A stretch of 36,138 bases of DNA, from contig CAZSTA010000010.1 of NCBI GenBank assembly GCA_964609495.1, positions 1 to 36,138 on the forward strand, read 5' to 3'. Below, piece after piece: positions 7,902 to 16,023 of the stretch. Position 1 is the stretch's first letter. Each line of letters starts with the position of its first letter. Made by a program: the position numbers and the translations under genes. This stretch comes from CAZSTA01 sp964609495 [NCBI: uncultured bacterium] (GTDB lineage Bacteria > CAZSTA01). Below the pieces are notes generated by a model, which worked only from the letters and a program-made list of their open reading frames with translations, was not told where the DNA came from and ran no database searches.

Positions 7902-8801
7902 ATGGATGGAGTAATAAATGTCTTAAAGCCCCCGGGTATGACCTCCTATGAGGTAGTAGCTTATATCCGCAGACTATTAAAGATAAAGAAGGTAGGGCAT
8001 ACTGGCACTTTAGATCCAGCGGCGGCCGGAGTATTAGTTATCTGTTTAGGAAAGGGAACCAAAGTATCCCGCTTTCTCCTCTCTTCGACTAAGACCTATC
8101 GAGCTGAGGTGACCTTAGGAATAAGAACATCTACCCTGGATGCTGAAGGAGAGATAATATCTAGAGAAGCTGTTTGCCCTATATCTGAAGATAAGGTAAG
8201 GGAGGTCCTAAATCAGTTCCTAGGAGATATCGAACAGATACCTCCGATGGCTAGCGCGATCCATCATCAAGGGCAGAGGCTTTATGAATTAGCCAGACGC
8301 GGCGAGGAGGTAGAGAGGGAGAGCAGGAAAGTTCACATATATCGCTTGGAGCAGATCGATTATAGAGAGGGGAAACATCCCATCTTTATCTTAGAGATCA
8401 GCTGCTCAAAGGGGACTTATGTGCGGACTCTCTGTTCCGATATAGGCGAGGCTTTAGGCTGGGGAGCATATACCTCCTTCCTCCTGCGCACCAGGGTGGG
8501 TCCCTTTAAGATAGAGGATGCGGTGACATTAGAGGAATTGAGGAAAAATGATCCTGTAAATATGATTGAACCTTTAGATAAAGCGTTATCTCATCTACCA
8601 CCTTTTATAGTAAAAGCGAAAGTTGTAAAAAAGGCCAGAAACGGGGCAATATTATTCCCCAATGATATCGAAGGGGAAGAGGATTTTGAGCTCGGAGATA
8701 TAGTCAGGATCTATGATCCTTCGGATGAATTGATCGGGATATATAGGATAGATACTGACCACCAGAGAAAATTCGTGCCGCTTCGAATATTGATTTCATA
8801 G
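7902..8801 (+). CDS. truB: tRNA pseudouridine(55) synthase TruB
   Basis: The 299-residue enzyme isomerises U55 in the T-loop of tRNAs. It begins with the conserved MDGVINVLKPPGMTSYEVV, and GHTGTLDP carries the catalytic aspartate (D38). Downstream, CSKGTYVRTLCSDIGEALG is also family-typical, and a PUA-like C-terminal domain follows. The start lies 25 bp after nrnA. The ribosome binding site is weak (GGAG is about 17 nt upstream), so expression may depend partly on coupling with nrnA. The stop is TAG. The adjacent ribF and rpsO are the usual neighbours. Confidence 0.96.
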   Translation: MDGVINVLKPPGMTSYEVVAYIRRLLKIKKVGHTGTLDPAAAGVLVICLGKGTKVSRFLLSSTKTYRAEVTLGIRTSTLDAEGEIISREAVCPISEDKVREVLNQFLGDIEQIPPMASAIHHQGQRLYELARRGEEVERESRKVHIYRLEQIDYREGKHPIFILEISCSKGTYVRTLCSDIGEALGWGAYTSFLLRTRVGPFKIEDAVTLEELRKNDPVNMIEPLDKALSHLPPFIVKAKVVKKARNGAILFPNDIEGEEDFELGDIVRIYDPSDELIGIYRIDTDHQRKFVPLRILIS

Positions 8802-8831
8802 GTAGGATAATCGCTCGTTTATGATGTATAT

Positions 8832-9791
8832 ATGAAGATCATCAGAAATCTTGAGAGTTTAGATAAAGAGTATAACAATGTTGTTCTCACCTTGGGTAAT
8901 TTCGATGGAGTCCACTTGGGCCATCAGCGACTAATTAATCTTATGCTCGAAAGAGCTAAGGAAATAGGTGGAATAAGCGTAGTTCTCTCTTTTGATCCTC
9001 ATCCTCAAGCAGTGTTATCTCCCCTCAGTCATCCCTGCCTTATCACTACCCCGGCGGAGAAATCTGAATTGATAGGGAGGCTGGGTGTGGATATATTACT
9101 TCTCCTCAATTTTGATCCTTCGATGGCTAGAATGTCCCCAGAAGATTTCATCTCCTATATCCTCAGAGGCGGGTTAGAGGTGAAGGAGATCCTAGTGGGA
9201 GAGAGATTTGTATTTGGATATCAAAGGAAGGGGGATATAAAGTGTCTGAGGGAATTGGGGAAAAAGTATGGATTTTACACCGAGGGAGTTGAACCAGTCC
9301 GACTCGGTAGGGAGGTCGTATCGAGTAGCAAGGTCAGGGAGATGTTGTTAGAAGGAGAGGTTGAAGGAGCTGGAAGGCTTTTAGGACGTCCCTTCTCCAT
9401 AGGAGGAACGGTAATTGTTGGGCATAAAAGAGGAAGGTTCTTGGGATTCCCAACCGCTAATATTTCTCCTCCCCTGGAGAAGATAATCCCCGCGGAGGGA
9501 GTTTATCTCATCTCAGTTGAATTAGAAGGGGAGATATTTGACGGCCTTTTGAATATAGGTCGTAATCCCACCTTCGCGGATATGGATCTGAGTTTGGAGG
9601 CGTATATCCTCGACTTCGATCGGAATATATACGGACGAAAGTTGAATATACTCTTCAGGGAGAGGTTGCGTCCAGAACTCACCTTGGAGACCCCTCAGAA
9701 ATTGATAGAACAGATGAGGGAGGATGAAAGGAGAGCTAGGAAGATATTAGGTCGAAGAAGGCAGATGACTCACCTTGAAAAGTATAAGTAA
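8832..9791 (+). CDS. ribF: Bifunctional riboflavin kinase / FAD synthetase
   Basis: The 319-residue enzyme converts riboflavin to FMN and then FAD. The N-terminal adenylyltransferase domain (about 1-160) has LGNFDGVHLGHQRL, a nucleotidyltransferase HxGH-type motif, and SSSKVREML further on. The C-terminal kinase domain (about 185-305) has GHKRGRFLGFPTANI and LNIGRNPTF. Length is typical for the bifunctional form. No strong ribosome binding site precedes ATG 8832; GTAGGATAA is about 20 nt upstream. It sits between truB and rpsO, its standard position in Bacillota. Confidence 0.96.
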   Translation: MKIIRNLESLDKEYNNVVLTLGNFDGVHLGHQRLINLMLERAKEIGGISVVLSFDPHPQAVLSPLSHPCLITTPAEKSELIGRLGVDILLLLNFDPSMARMSPEDFISYILRGGLEVKEILVGERFVFGYQRKGDIKCLRELGKKYGFYTEGVEPVRLGREVVSSSKVREMLLEGEVEGAGRLLGRPFSIGGTVIVGHKRGRFLGFPTANISPPLEKIIPAEGVYLISVELEGEIFDGLLNIGRNPTFADMDLSLEAYILDFDRNIYGRKLNILFRERLRPELTLETPQKLIEQMREDERRARKILGRRRQMTHLEKYK

Positions 9792-9834
9792 AGGAGACTT
9801 TCTTGAGTTCTATTATTGAAAGGAGATGAAACAC

Positions 9835-10104
9835 TTGGTTTTAACTAAGGAGAGAAAGCAGGAGATCTTAGCAGAGCAGAGATTGCACGATACCGATACA
9901 GGGTCTCCTGAGATTCAGATAGCTCTTCTTACCGAGAGGATCAAGATTATAACTGAGCATCTTAATGTCAACAAGAAGGATTTTCACTCTCGAAGAGGAC
10001 TTCTGAAGTTGGTTGGAAGGAGAAAAAGATTATTAGAGTATCTAAAAGCGAAAAATGTCTCTAGATATCGGGCTATCTTAGAGAAGCTGAATCTGAGACG
10101 ATAA
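9835..10104 (+). CDS. rpsO: 30S ribosomal protein S15
   Basis: S15 binds 16S rRNA early in 30S assembly. The family core is clear: [13 protein letters not shown], then [39 protein letters not shown] and a C-terminal [14 protein letters not shown] chose TTG 9835. AGGAG (9821-9825) lies 9 nt upstream, and the resulting protein is 89 residues, the standard S15 length. The alternative ATG at 9826 abuts that AGGAG with no spacer, and its three extra residues are not conserved. The gene precedes pnp, a near-universal pairing in bacteria. Confidence 0.93.
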   Translation: MVLTKERKQEILAEQRLHDTDTGSPEIQIALLTERIKIITEHLNVNKKDFHSRRGLLKLVGRRKRLLEYLKAKNVSRYRAILEKLNLRR

Positions 10105-10139
10105 AAGGGAGAATGTCAAGTTACAGGAGGATTTAAATT

Positions 10140-12278
10140 ATGCCCGAAGTAGTAGAATTAGAATTAGGAGGAAGAACTTTATACCTCGGAACGGGAGGGG
10201 TAGCCAGACAGGCCAGCGGCGCGGTGATGGTGCGTTATGAGGATACGATGGTCCTCATCACCGCGGTGAGGAGTGAGGAACCTCGAGAGAATGTCGATTT
10301 CTTCCCTCTACTTGTTGATTATGAGGAGAAGTTCTATGCCGCTGGCAAGATCCCAGGTGGTTTTATCAAGAGAGAGGGGAGACCCCGAACAAAGGCGGTC
10401 TTAAGTGGCAGACTGATCGACCGTCCTATAAGACCTCTCTTCCCTGATAATTATCACTATGAAGTTCAGATCATAGCGACCACTCTCTCCGTAGATCAGA
10501 GCAACCCACCTGATGTCCTAGCGATGGTGGGTGCTTCCGCCGCCCTATCTATATCGGATATCCCCTTTTTGGGACCAATCGGGGCGGTAAGGGTGGGATA
10601 TGTGGATGGCGAGTTTGTGGTTAATCCCACCTTTGAACAGTTGGAGATAAGTGACCTAGATCTAATTGTCGCTGGCACCAAGAAGGCGATTAATATGGTC
10701 GAGGCAGGAGCCAAGGAGGTTTCCGAAGATCTCCTCTTAGAGGCTATGGCCTTCGGTCACGAACAGATCATAAAGGTTATAGAGATTCAGGAGGAATTGA
10801 GGCAGAGATGCGGCAAGCCAAAGCAAGAGGTGCCCCCTGAGGAGATAGATGAGGAATTGGAAACGATGGTTCGTGAGCGAGCGATGAAGTATATAAAAGA
10901 GGCGATCGTCATTCCGGGGAAGATCGAGAGAGATCAGGCTCTCAAGATCATACGGGAGAATATCCAAGAAGATATTCTAAGCTGGATGGTAGAGGATGAC
11001 AAGGATAAAGATAAGCAAGAGGAGATAAGGAGAGATATCAAGAAGATATATGAGAAGTTAGTTAAGGGGGAACTCAGAAGGATGATCTTAGAGGAGAATC
11101 GTCGTCCTGATGGTCGAGGTCTAACTGACATCAGACCGATAACATGTGAGGTGGGGATACTTCCTCGAACTCATGGCTCAGCGATCTTCACTCGAGGTGA
11201 GACTCAAGCACTAGCGGTAACTACCTTGGGAGCCGTGGGAGATGAACAGATAATCGATGGATTGGAGGCGGAGGAGTCGAGGAAGTTTATGTTGCACTAC
11301 AATTTCCCGCCCTACTCAGTAGGAGAGGTAGCTTTCCTAAGATCTCCTGGTCGAAGGGAGATCGGTCATGGCGCTTTGGCGGAGAGATCGATCGAGCCAA
11401 TGCTTCCTGATGAGGGTAGCTTCCCTTATACGATTCGTCTTGTCTCAGAGATCTTGGAAGCTAATGCTTCCTCCTCGATGGCTTCTGTCTGCGCCGGAAC
11501 TCTAGCCCTGATGGATGCTGGAGTCCCTATCAAAAACCCCGTAGCTGGAATATCTGTAGGTCTAATCAAGGAAGAAGATAAGATCGTTATCCTCTCGGAT
11601 ATTATGGGGATGGAAGATCATATGGGTGATATGGACTTTAAGATCGCTGGGACTAGAAAAGGCGTTACCGCTCTCCAGATGGATATCAAAATTGAGGGTG
11701 TAAGCTATGAGATATTGAGGGAGGCTTTGTTCCAAGCTAGAGAGGGACGCTTCTTTATTCTGGATAAGATGATAAAGGTCATCGATAAGCCCAGACCCGA
11801 TCTTTCCCCATACGCACCTCGGATCGTTATGATGGAGATCGATCGCGATAAGATTCGCGAGGTCATCGGTCCGGGAGGAAAGATTATTCGAGGGATTATT
11901 GAAGCCACGGGAGCAGATATCGAGATCGAGGATAGCGGAAAGATCTTCATTGCCTCGACCGATGAGAGCAAAGCTCAGCGGGCTATCGAGATGATCGAGA
12001 GTCTCACCCAGGATGTTGAAGTAGGAAAAACTTATCTAGGCACGGTTACTAGGATAGCGAAGTTTGGGGCTTTCGTGGAAGTCCTTCCTGGCAAAGAGGG
12101 ATTACTTCATATCTCTAGACTTTCTAACAGGCGAGTAGCGAAAGTGGAGGATGTTGTTGAAGTCGGCAGCAAAATCTTGGTAAAGGTATTGGATATAGAT
12201 AGCCAAGATCGAATCAGCTTAGCCAGCGCGGATTATTCCTCTCGGATAGAGAAAGGAGATAGGGACAGAAGGAGATAA
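10140..12278 (+). CDS. pnp: Polyribonucleotide nucleotidyltransferase (PNPase)
   Basis: The 712-residue enzyme is a phosphorolytic 3'-5' exoribonuclease involved in mRNA decay. Domain order is normal: a first RNase PH domain (about 1-230), an all-helical linker, a second RNase PH domain (about 320-545), then a KH domain ([25 protein letters not shown], about 575-600) and an S1 domain ([29 protein letters not shown], about 635-665). The phosphate-binding loop [23 protein letters not shown] is intact. AGGAGG lies 9 nt before the ATG. It ends the long translation cluster and a weak terminator follows at 12289. RNase Y, a common partner in RNA turnover, is also in this window. Confidence 0.97.
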   Translation: MPEVVELELGGRTLYLGTGGVARQASGAVMVRYEDTMVLITAVRSEEPRENVDFFPLLVDYEEKFYAAGKIPGGFIKREGRPRTKAVLSGRLIDRPIRPLFPDNYHYEVQIIATTLSVDQSNPPDVLAMVGASAALSISDIPFLGPIGAVRVGYVDGEFVVNPTFEQLEISDLDLIVAGTKKAINMVEAGAKEVSEDLLLEAMAFGHEQIIKVIEIQEELRQRCGKPKQEVPPEEIDEELETMVRERAMKYIKEAIVIPGKIERDQALKIIRENIQEDILSWMVEDDKDKDKQEEIRRDIKKIYEKLVKGELRRMILEENRRPDGRGLTDIRPITCEVGILPRTHGSAIFTRGETQALAVTTLGAVGDEQIIDGLEAEESRKFMLHYNFPPYSVGEVAFLRSPGRREIGHGALAERSIEPMLPDEGSFPYTIRLVSEILEANASSSMASVCAGTLALMDAGVPIKNPVAGISVGLIKEEDKIVILSDIMGMEDHMGDMDFKIAGTRKGVTALQMDIKIEGVSYEILREALFQAREGRFFILDKMIKVIDKPRPDLSPYAPRIVMMEIDRDKIREVIGPGGKIIRGIIEATGADIEIEDSGKIFIASTDESKAQRAIEMIESLTQDVEVGKTYLGTVTRIAKFGAFVEVLPGKEGLLHISRLSNRRVAKVEDVVEVGSKILVKVLDIDSQDRISLASADYSSRIEKGDRDRRR

Positions 12279-12288
12279 TCACTCCCTC

Positions 12289-12317
12289 GGGATTCTTCTC
12301 GAGTCCCTCTTCAATTT
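12289..12317 (+). terminator. Weak intrinsic terminator after pnp
   Basis: GGGATTC (12289-12295) pairs with GAGTCCC (12301-12307), including one G-U pair, around a TTCTC loop. TCTTCAATTT follows, a modest U-rich tail. It starts 11 bp after the pnp stop, as expected for a terminator of the preceding cluster. Confidence 0.5.
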
Positions 12318-12322
12318 AAAGA

Positions 12323-12417
12323 GGACGATTGGGCCGGGGATAGACTTAATCGTCCCCGACATCATCTATCCTGGAGGAACAAGGATTCAGATATCCTCCT
12401 ATATCCCAGCGGATAGA
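12323..12417 (+). other. Structured non-coding segment with competing stems
   Basis: GGACGATT (12323-12330) is complementary to AATCGTCC (12348-12355), an 8-bp stem. TCTATCC (12365-12371) can pair with GGATAGA at 12338-12344 upstream or with GGATAGA at 12411-12417 downstream. The downstream pairing extends inward (TGG with CCA, AGGA with TCCT, with bulges), giving a long imperfect hairpin over 12365-12417. It lies upstream of the uppP promoter, so if transcribed it is probably part of the pnp 3' region. No known RNA family is recognised. Confidence 0.35.
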
Positions 12418-12605
12418 TCCTTTTAAGAGATCTAATTCATTCGAGTGAGTCACAGCATGCCTGATGAGGAGACCTTGAGTAAAGCCTCTTCCATATTATA
12501 TGAGAAGGTCAATGAGGTGGAGGCGATAAGTCTATAGTCCGTATTTGCTCACTTTGACACTGGATAAATCTGTATTCCAAAATCTCAAAATAATCGAACT
12601 ATTGT

Positions 12606-12634
12606 TTGATTTTGCCCTTGTTTTATGATATAAT
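12606..12634 (+). promoter_or_regulatory. Extended -10 promoter for uppP
   Basis: TTGATT (12606-12611), a 17-bp spacer and TATAAT (12629-12634) preceded by TGA give an extended -10 element. The start should fall near 12641, leaving a very short leader before ATG 12654. No strong Shine-Dalgarno is visible in that leader (TTAGGACG is the nearest candidate). Confidence 0.7.
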
Positions 12635-12653
12635 TAGTTAGGACGATAATAAG

Positions 12654-13478
12654 ATGTCTATTTGGCAATCATTATTCTTAGGGCTAATTCAGGGATTAAC
12701 CGAGTTTCTACCGGTCTCTAGCTCGGGGCATTTAGTTATTATGCAGAAGTTGCTGGGGGTTCAGAAACCCGGGATTACTCTGGAGGTTATGCTTCATTTT
12801 GGAACATTGATCGCGGTATTAATATTTTTCTCCTCTGATCTGTATAGGATATATAACTCTCTGAAGATCGGTCTCGTGAAGTTGCTGAAGAGGGAAGATA
12901 TCAGTGAGATAGGCAGGGCTGATCCTATGATAAGGATCGCTTTTTTTATAATATTAGCTTCTATACCCACGGCGATAATTGGTCTCATCATCGAGAGATT
13001 CTTCTCCGAGCTATTTGAGGCTACGCTACCGGTAGGTATATCTCTTATCATTACAGGGGCTATTCTTTGGCTTAGCAGTAAAAAAACAGCGCAGGCTCGT
13101 ATCTTTGCCGAGATGAAAACCGACGATGCTCTTCTTATCGGCATCGCTCAGGGGTTAGCTGTTATCCCAGGGATATCTCGTTCGGGAGCAACGATCTCTA
13201 CTGGACTGCTGAGAGGATTAGATAGAAAGGATGCGGCTCGTTTCTCCTTTCTCCTCTCTATCCCTGCGCTCTTAGGTGTTTCTTTAAAGGAGATACCCGA
13301 ACTGACTCTGAACCCCTCTAATTCGTTAGCTCTTCTTGGGGGAGTGGTAATAGCGGTTATCTCTGGATATATAGCCCTTAGGATACTCATAAATCTGCTA
13401 GAGCAGGGGAAATTCTATTTTTTCGCTTACTATTGCTGGGCGGTAGGGATAATAGGTGTAGTAGGTAGCCTTTGGTGA
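12654..13478 (+). CDS. uppP: Undecaprenyl-diphosphatase (UppP/BacA)
   Basis: The 274-residue integral membrane protein dephosphorylates undecaprenyl pyrophosphate, recycling the lipid carrier for cell-wall synthesis and giving bacitracin resistance when overexpressed. Both signature motifs are present: LIQGLTEFLPVSSSGHLV near residues 11-28 with the catalytic glutamate and the SSSGH loop, and IPGISRSGATIS near 171-182 with the essential arginine. About seven to eight hydrophobic segments are visible. It has its own promoter directly upstream. It lies between pnp and ftsK, a neighbourhood that is not standard for this gene. Confidence 0.95.
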   Translation: MSIWQSLFLGLIQGLTEFLPVSSSGHLVIMQKLLGVQKPGITLEVMLHFGTLIAVLIFFSSDLYRIYNSLKIGLVKLLKREDISEIGRADPMIRIAFFIILASIPTAIIGLIIERFFSELFEATLPVGISLIITGAILWLSSKKTAQARIFAEMKTDDALLIGIAQGLAVIPGISRSGATISTGLLRGLDRKDAARFSFLLSIPALLGVSLKEIPELTLNPSNSLALLGGVVIAVISGYIALRILINLLEQGKFYFFAYYCWAVGIIGVVGSLW

Positions 13479-13551
13479 GGGAAGTTGGGAAATAGGAGGT
13501 AGTAGATGGAGACGCGGACATAAAGGAGAAGATTTGCTTAAGATTTCTCAA

Positions 13552-13580
13552 TTACAAATTTCTATTTTTTCAGTCATAAT
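13552..13580 (+). promoter_or_regulatory. Possible promoter for ftsK
   Basis: TTACAA (13552-13557), a 17-bp spacer and CATAAT (13575-13580) form a moderate match to sigma-70 elements just before ftsK. The predicted start near 13587 would overlap the ribosome binding site AAGGGGAG, leaving almost no leader, which weakens the call. Confidence 0.3.
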
Positions 13581-13600
13581 TTCCAAGGGGAGATCTCGAA

Positions 13601-15853
13601 ATGTCAACCAAGCGAAAGAAAAGGAAAAAGAAGAGCCTAGCAAGGGAATATAGAAATGAGATAATCGGGGTGGTTCTGTTAGTATTTTCCCTATTTCTCT
13701 TCTTCTCCCTTATTTCGAATCTGGCGGGGATTCTTGGGGAGAGTTTAAACCGACTGATTTGGGCGTTAGTCGGTCGAGGTTCATTGCTCTTCGCCAGTAT
13801 TATAGGGGCTTGGGGTCTCTTGAAGCTGGTAGGGAAGGACATATCCCATCCTTGGGCTCGAGCGATAGGAGTAATTACGTTATTCGAGAGCGTTCTTATA
13901 GTTCTTTATTGGCTATTTCCTATTCCAGACGAAACCTTATTCGGCTTGAAGTTGAAGGGAGCGGGGTTATCGGGCGCGCTCCTCGCTGATATTATCCTGG
14001 ATTATTTCGGAGATGGAGGAACAGCTCTTTTAATCTTATCCCTCTCCTTTATAAGCGTAATCTTAATCGCGGGAGTATCCTTTATAGGTATGGCAAAGTG
14101 GCTTTATCACCAAATTATGTCGATTATGGGTAAAGCCTATCGAGGGATCGAAAACCTGGTTGATAGGTGGCTTACTAAGATCGAGGAGAGTACGAAAGGT
14201 CTATCCTTCAAGTTGCCTAGTTTGAAGGGAAGATTTAAGAGAAGGACAGTCGAAACCACTCCGATAACGAGAAGTTATCCCCGCGAGAAGATATGGGAGG
14301 AAGGAGGGGCCTCTCCTGAAGGAGAAAGAAAGGATATCCCGATATATAACTATGAAGAGAGGATGGAGGATATCCTCAAAGGAGAGGAAGAGATAGCTAT
14401 TCAAAGTGAGAAGGAAGCCCATATCTATGAGCCACCTCCTCTTTCGCTTCTCTCCGCTGTTCAAGTGGTCCAGAGCAAACAGATCAAGCGGGAATTAGCG
14501 ATGAAGGCGGAGAGGTTAGAGAGGGCGCTCCATAATTTCGGGGTAGAGGCCTCGATTATGGAGATAAATAGAGGTCCTACTATAACTCGCTTCGAGGTTC
14601 TTCCCGCTCCGGGCGTCAAGGTCAGCAGGATAACGAGTCTCTCTAATGATATCGCCTTAGCTTTAGCGGCTCGTAGTGTGAGGATCGAGGCGCCAATCCC
14701 CGGAAAATCCGCGGTGGGAATAGAGATTCCCAATAGGGTCCCAACTCCTGTTTATCTGCGAGAAATGTTACAGACCGAGGAGTATATTAATTCTAAATCC
14801 CTCCTCACAATAGCTCTGGGGAGGGATGTCGCTGGCTCTCCTATAATCGCCGATCTGGCGCAGATGCCCCATCTACTCATCGCCGGAGCTACGGGAACGG
14901 GAAAGAGCGTCTGTGTTAACTCGGTCATAGTGAGTATTTTATATAAGGCTAAACCCTCCCAGGTGAAGTTTATTATGATCGATCCCAAGATGGTTGAGCT
15001 AGCGGTCTATAACGGCATCCCGCACCTTAAAGATCCAGTTGTCACTGATGCTGCAAATGCTGGCGATGTCTTGGGAAAGGTGATCGAGGAGATGGAGAAC
15101 CGATATCGGATTTTTGCTAGGGAGGGGGCCCGCGATATCCATAGATATAATGAGATTGTGAAGGATGACCGCTTTCGAAGAGAGTTGCCTCAGATAGTAA
15201 TAATAATAGACGAGTTCGCGGACCTGATGGCTGTTGCCCCTAAGCAGATGGAGAGCTCCATCTGTCGCATCGCACAGATGGCTAGAGCAACAGGGATCCA
15301 TCTGGTTTTATCTACTCAACGCCCTTCAGTCGATGTCATAACTGGCTTGATCAAAGCTAATATCCCCAGTCGCATATCCTTTGCTGTATCCTCTCAGGTC
15401 GACTCTCGCACGATCTTAGATATGAACGGAGCGGAAAAGCTTCTAGGAAAAGGAGATATGCTCTACTTTCCCGTAAATGAGCCCAAGCCGATCCGGGTCC
15501 AAGGTTCATTAGTTCCAGAGGCGGAGATCGAGAAGTTGGTAGAATTTCTCAAGAAACCTCACTATAAATTGAGGCCTCTGGAGGCTGTAGAAGAGCCACC
15601 CTCTGGAGAAGAGGAGGTGGACAGTATCCTATTGGAGAGGGTTTTAGAATCAGTAATCGAACAGGGAGAAATTTCGCTCTCCTCTCTGAGAAAGGATTTG
15701 AATATAAACCGCAATCGAGCGGTTCGCATATTAGATGCCCTAGAGGAGATAGGGGTTATCGAACCTGGCAGGAAAAATAAGCCCAGGAAGGTGCTGGTAG
15801 CTAGAGAGAAAATCAGTGAATTATTGGAGCGGTTAAGGAGTAAAGCGAAATAA
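13601..15853 (+). CDS. ftsK: DNA translocase FtsK/SpoIIIE
   Basis: The 750-residue protein is a septal, hexameric ATP-driven DNA pump that clears chromosomes from the division plane. A basic N-terminus (KRKKRKKKS) precedes about four membrane segments within residues 20-175. A linker follows, then the motor domain: Walker A GATGTGKSV near residues 429-437, Walker B VIIIDEFADLM near 530-540 and TQRPSVDVITGLIKANIPSR. The C-terminal winged-helix gamma domain (ISLSSLRKDLNINRNRAVRILDALEEIG, about 685-712) reads polar sequence motifs and activates XerCD in FtsK. AGGGGAG lies upstream of the ATG. No sporulation genes are nearby, so a division role (FtsK) is more likely than SpoIIIE. Confidence 0.95.
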   Translation: MSTKRKKRKKKSLAREYRNEIIGVVLLVFSLFLFFSLISNLAGILGESLNRLIWALVGRGSLLFASIIGAWGLLKLVGKDISHPWARAIGVITLFESVLIVLYWLFPIPDETLFGLKLKGAGLSGALLADIILDYFGDGGTALLILSLSFISVILIAGVSFIGMAKWLYHQIMSIMGKAYRGIENLVDRWLTKIEESTKGLSFKLPSLKGRFKRRTVETTPITRSYPREKIWEEGGASPEGERKDIPIYNYEERMEDILKGEEEIAIQSEKEAHIYEPPPLSLLSAVQVVQSKQIKRELAMKAERLERALHNFGVEASIMEINRGPTITRFEVLPAPGVKVSRITSLSNDIALALAARSVRIEAPIPGKSAVGIEIPNRVPTPVYLREMLQTEEYINSKSLLTIALGRDVAGSPIIADLAQMPHLLIAGATGTGKSVCVNSVIVSILYKAKPSQVKFIMIDPKMVELAVYNGIPHLKDPVVTDAANAGDVLGKVIEEMENRYRIFAREGARDIHRYNEIVKDDRFRRELPQIVIIIDEFADLMAVAPKQMESSICRIAQMARATGIHLVLSTQRPSVDVITGLIKANIPSRISFAVSSQVDSRTILDMNGAEKLLGKGDMLYFPVNEPKPIRVQGSLVPEAEIEKLVEFLKKPHYKLRPLEAVEEPPSGEEEVDSILLERVLESVIEQGEISLSSLRKDLNINRNRAVRILDALEEIGVIEPGRKNKPRKVLVAREKISELLERLRSKAK

Positions 15854-15875
15854 TTAATTTGACCTCAAAAAGATA

Positions 15876-15904
15876 TTGACCAAGATGGCTTTAGGTGGTA
15901 TAAT
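15876..15904 (+). promoter_or_regulatory. Sigma-70-type promoter for the nucleoside transporter genes
   Basis: TTGACC (15876-15881), a 17-bp spacer and TATAAT (15899-15904) match the consensus closely. The predicted start near 15911 gives a leader of about 113 nt before the binding-protein gene. Confidence 0.75.
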
Positions 15905-15936
15905 TAGGGTGGGAATATATCTCAAGTTTTTATAAC

Positions 15937-16003
15937 AGGAGGTGATGCTATAGACGATCGAGGGAGTTGGAGCAGTTTATGTGATATAGGTGGAAAGCTT
16001 TAG
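15937..16003 (+). promoter_or_regulatory. Leader with a perfect Shine-Dalgarno but no AUG-started gene; possible AUA-started 17-codon peptide
   Basis: AGGAGGTGAT (15937-15946) is fully complementary to the usual 16S rRNA 3' tail, yet only a three-codon frame (GTG ATG CTA then TAG) starts inside it. At a normal spacing, an ATA codon at 15950 opens a 17-codon frame ending in TAG at 16003, reading xDDRGSWSSLCDIGGKL. AUA starts are rare. The element could be a leader peptide, a standby ribosome site, or chance. The real gene has its own AGGAGG at 16011-16016. Confidence 0.3.
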
Positions 16004-16023
16004 TAAAATTAGGAGGTTGAAGA

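Larger units (their letters stand above)
12279..12653. other. Gap between pnp and uppP: terminator, structured segment and uppP promoter
   Basis: No gene is convincing here. The gap holds a weak terminator (12289-12317), a structured segment (12323-12417), a 26-codon frame without a ribosome binding site (12457-12537), a motif also seen upstream of recA (12560-12585), and the uppP promoter (12606-12634). In Bacillota this position often holds genes such as a peptidase or dipicolinate synthesis genes; none is recognisable here. Confidence 0.6.

Noticed and set aside
12457-12537. A 26-codon frame in the pnp-uppP gap (MPDEETLSKASSILYEKVNE and onward)
   Set aside because: It looks mildly protein-like but has no ribosome binding site, no recognised homology and lies upstream of the uppP promoter. 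It may be a relic of a lost gene; support is too weak to call.
13506-13523. A five-codon frame (METRT) with a good AGGAGG upstream, before ftsK
   Set aside because: Such short frames occur by chance; no structure or promoter context supports a leader peptide.
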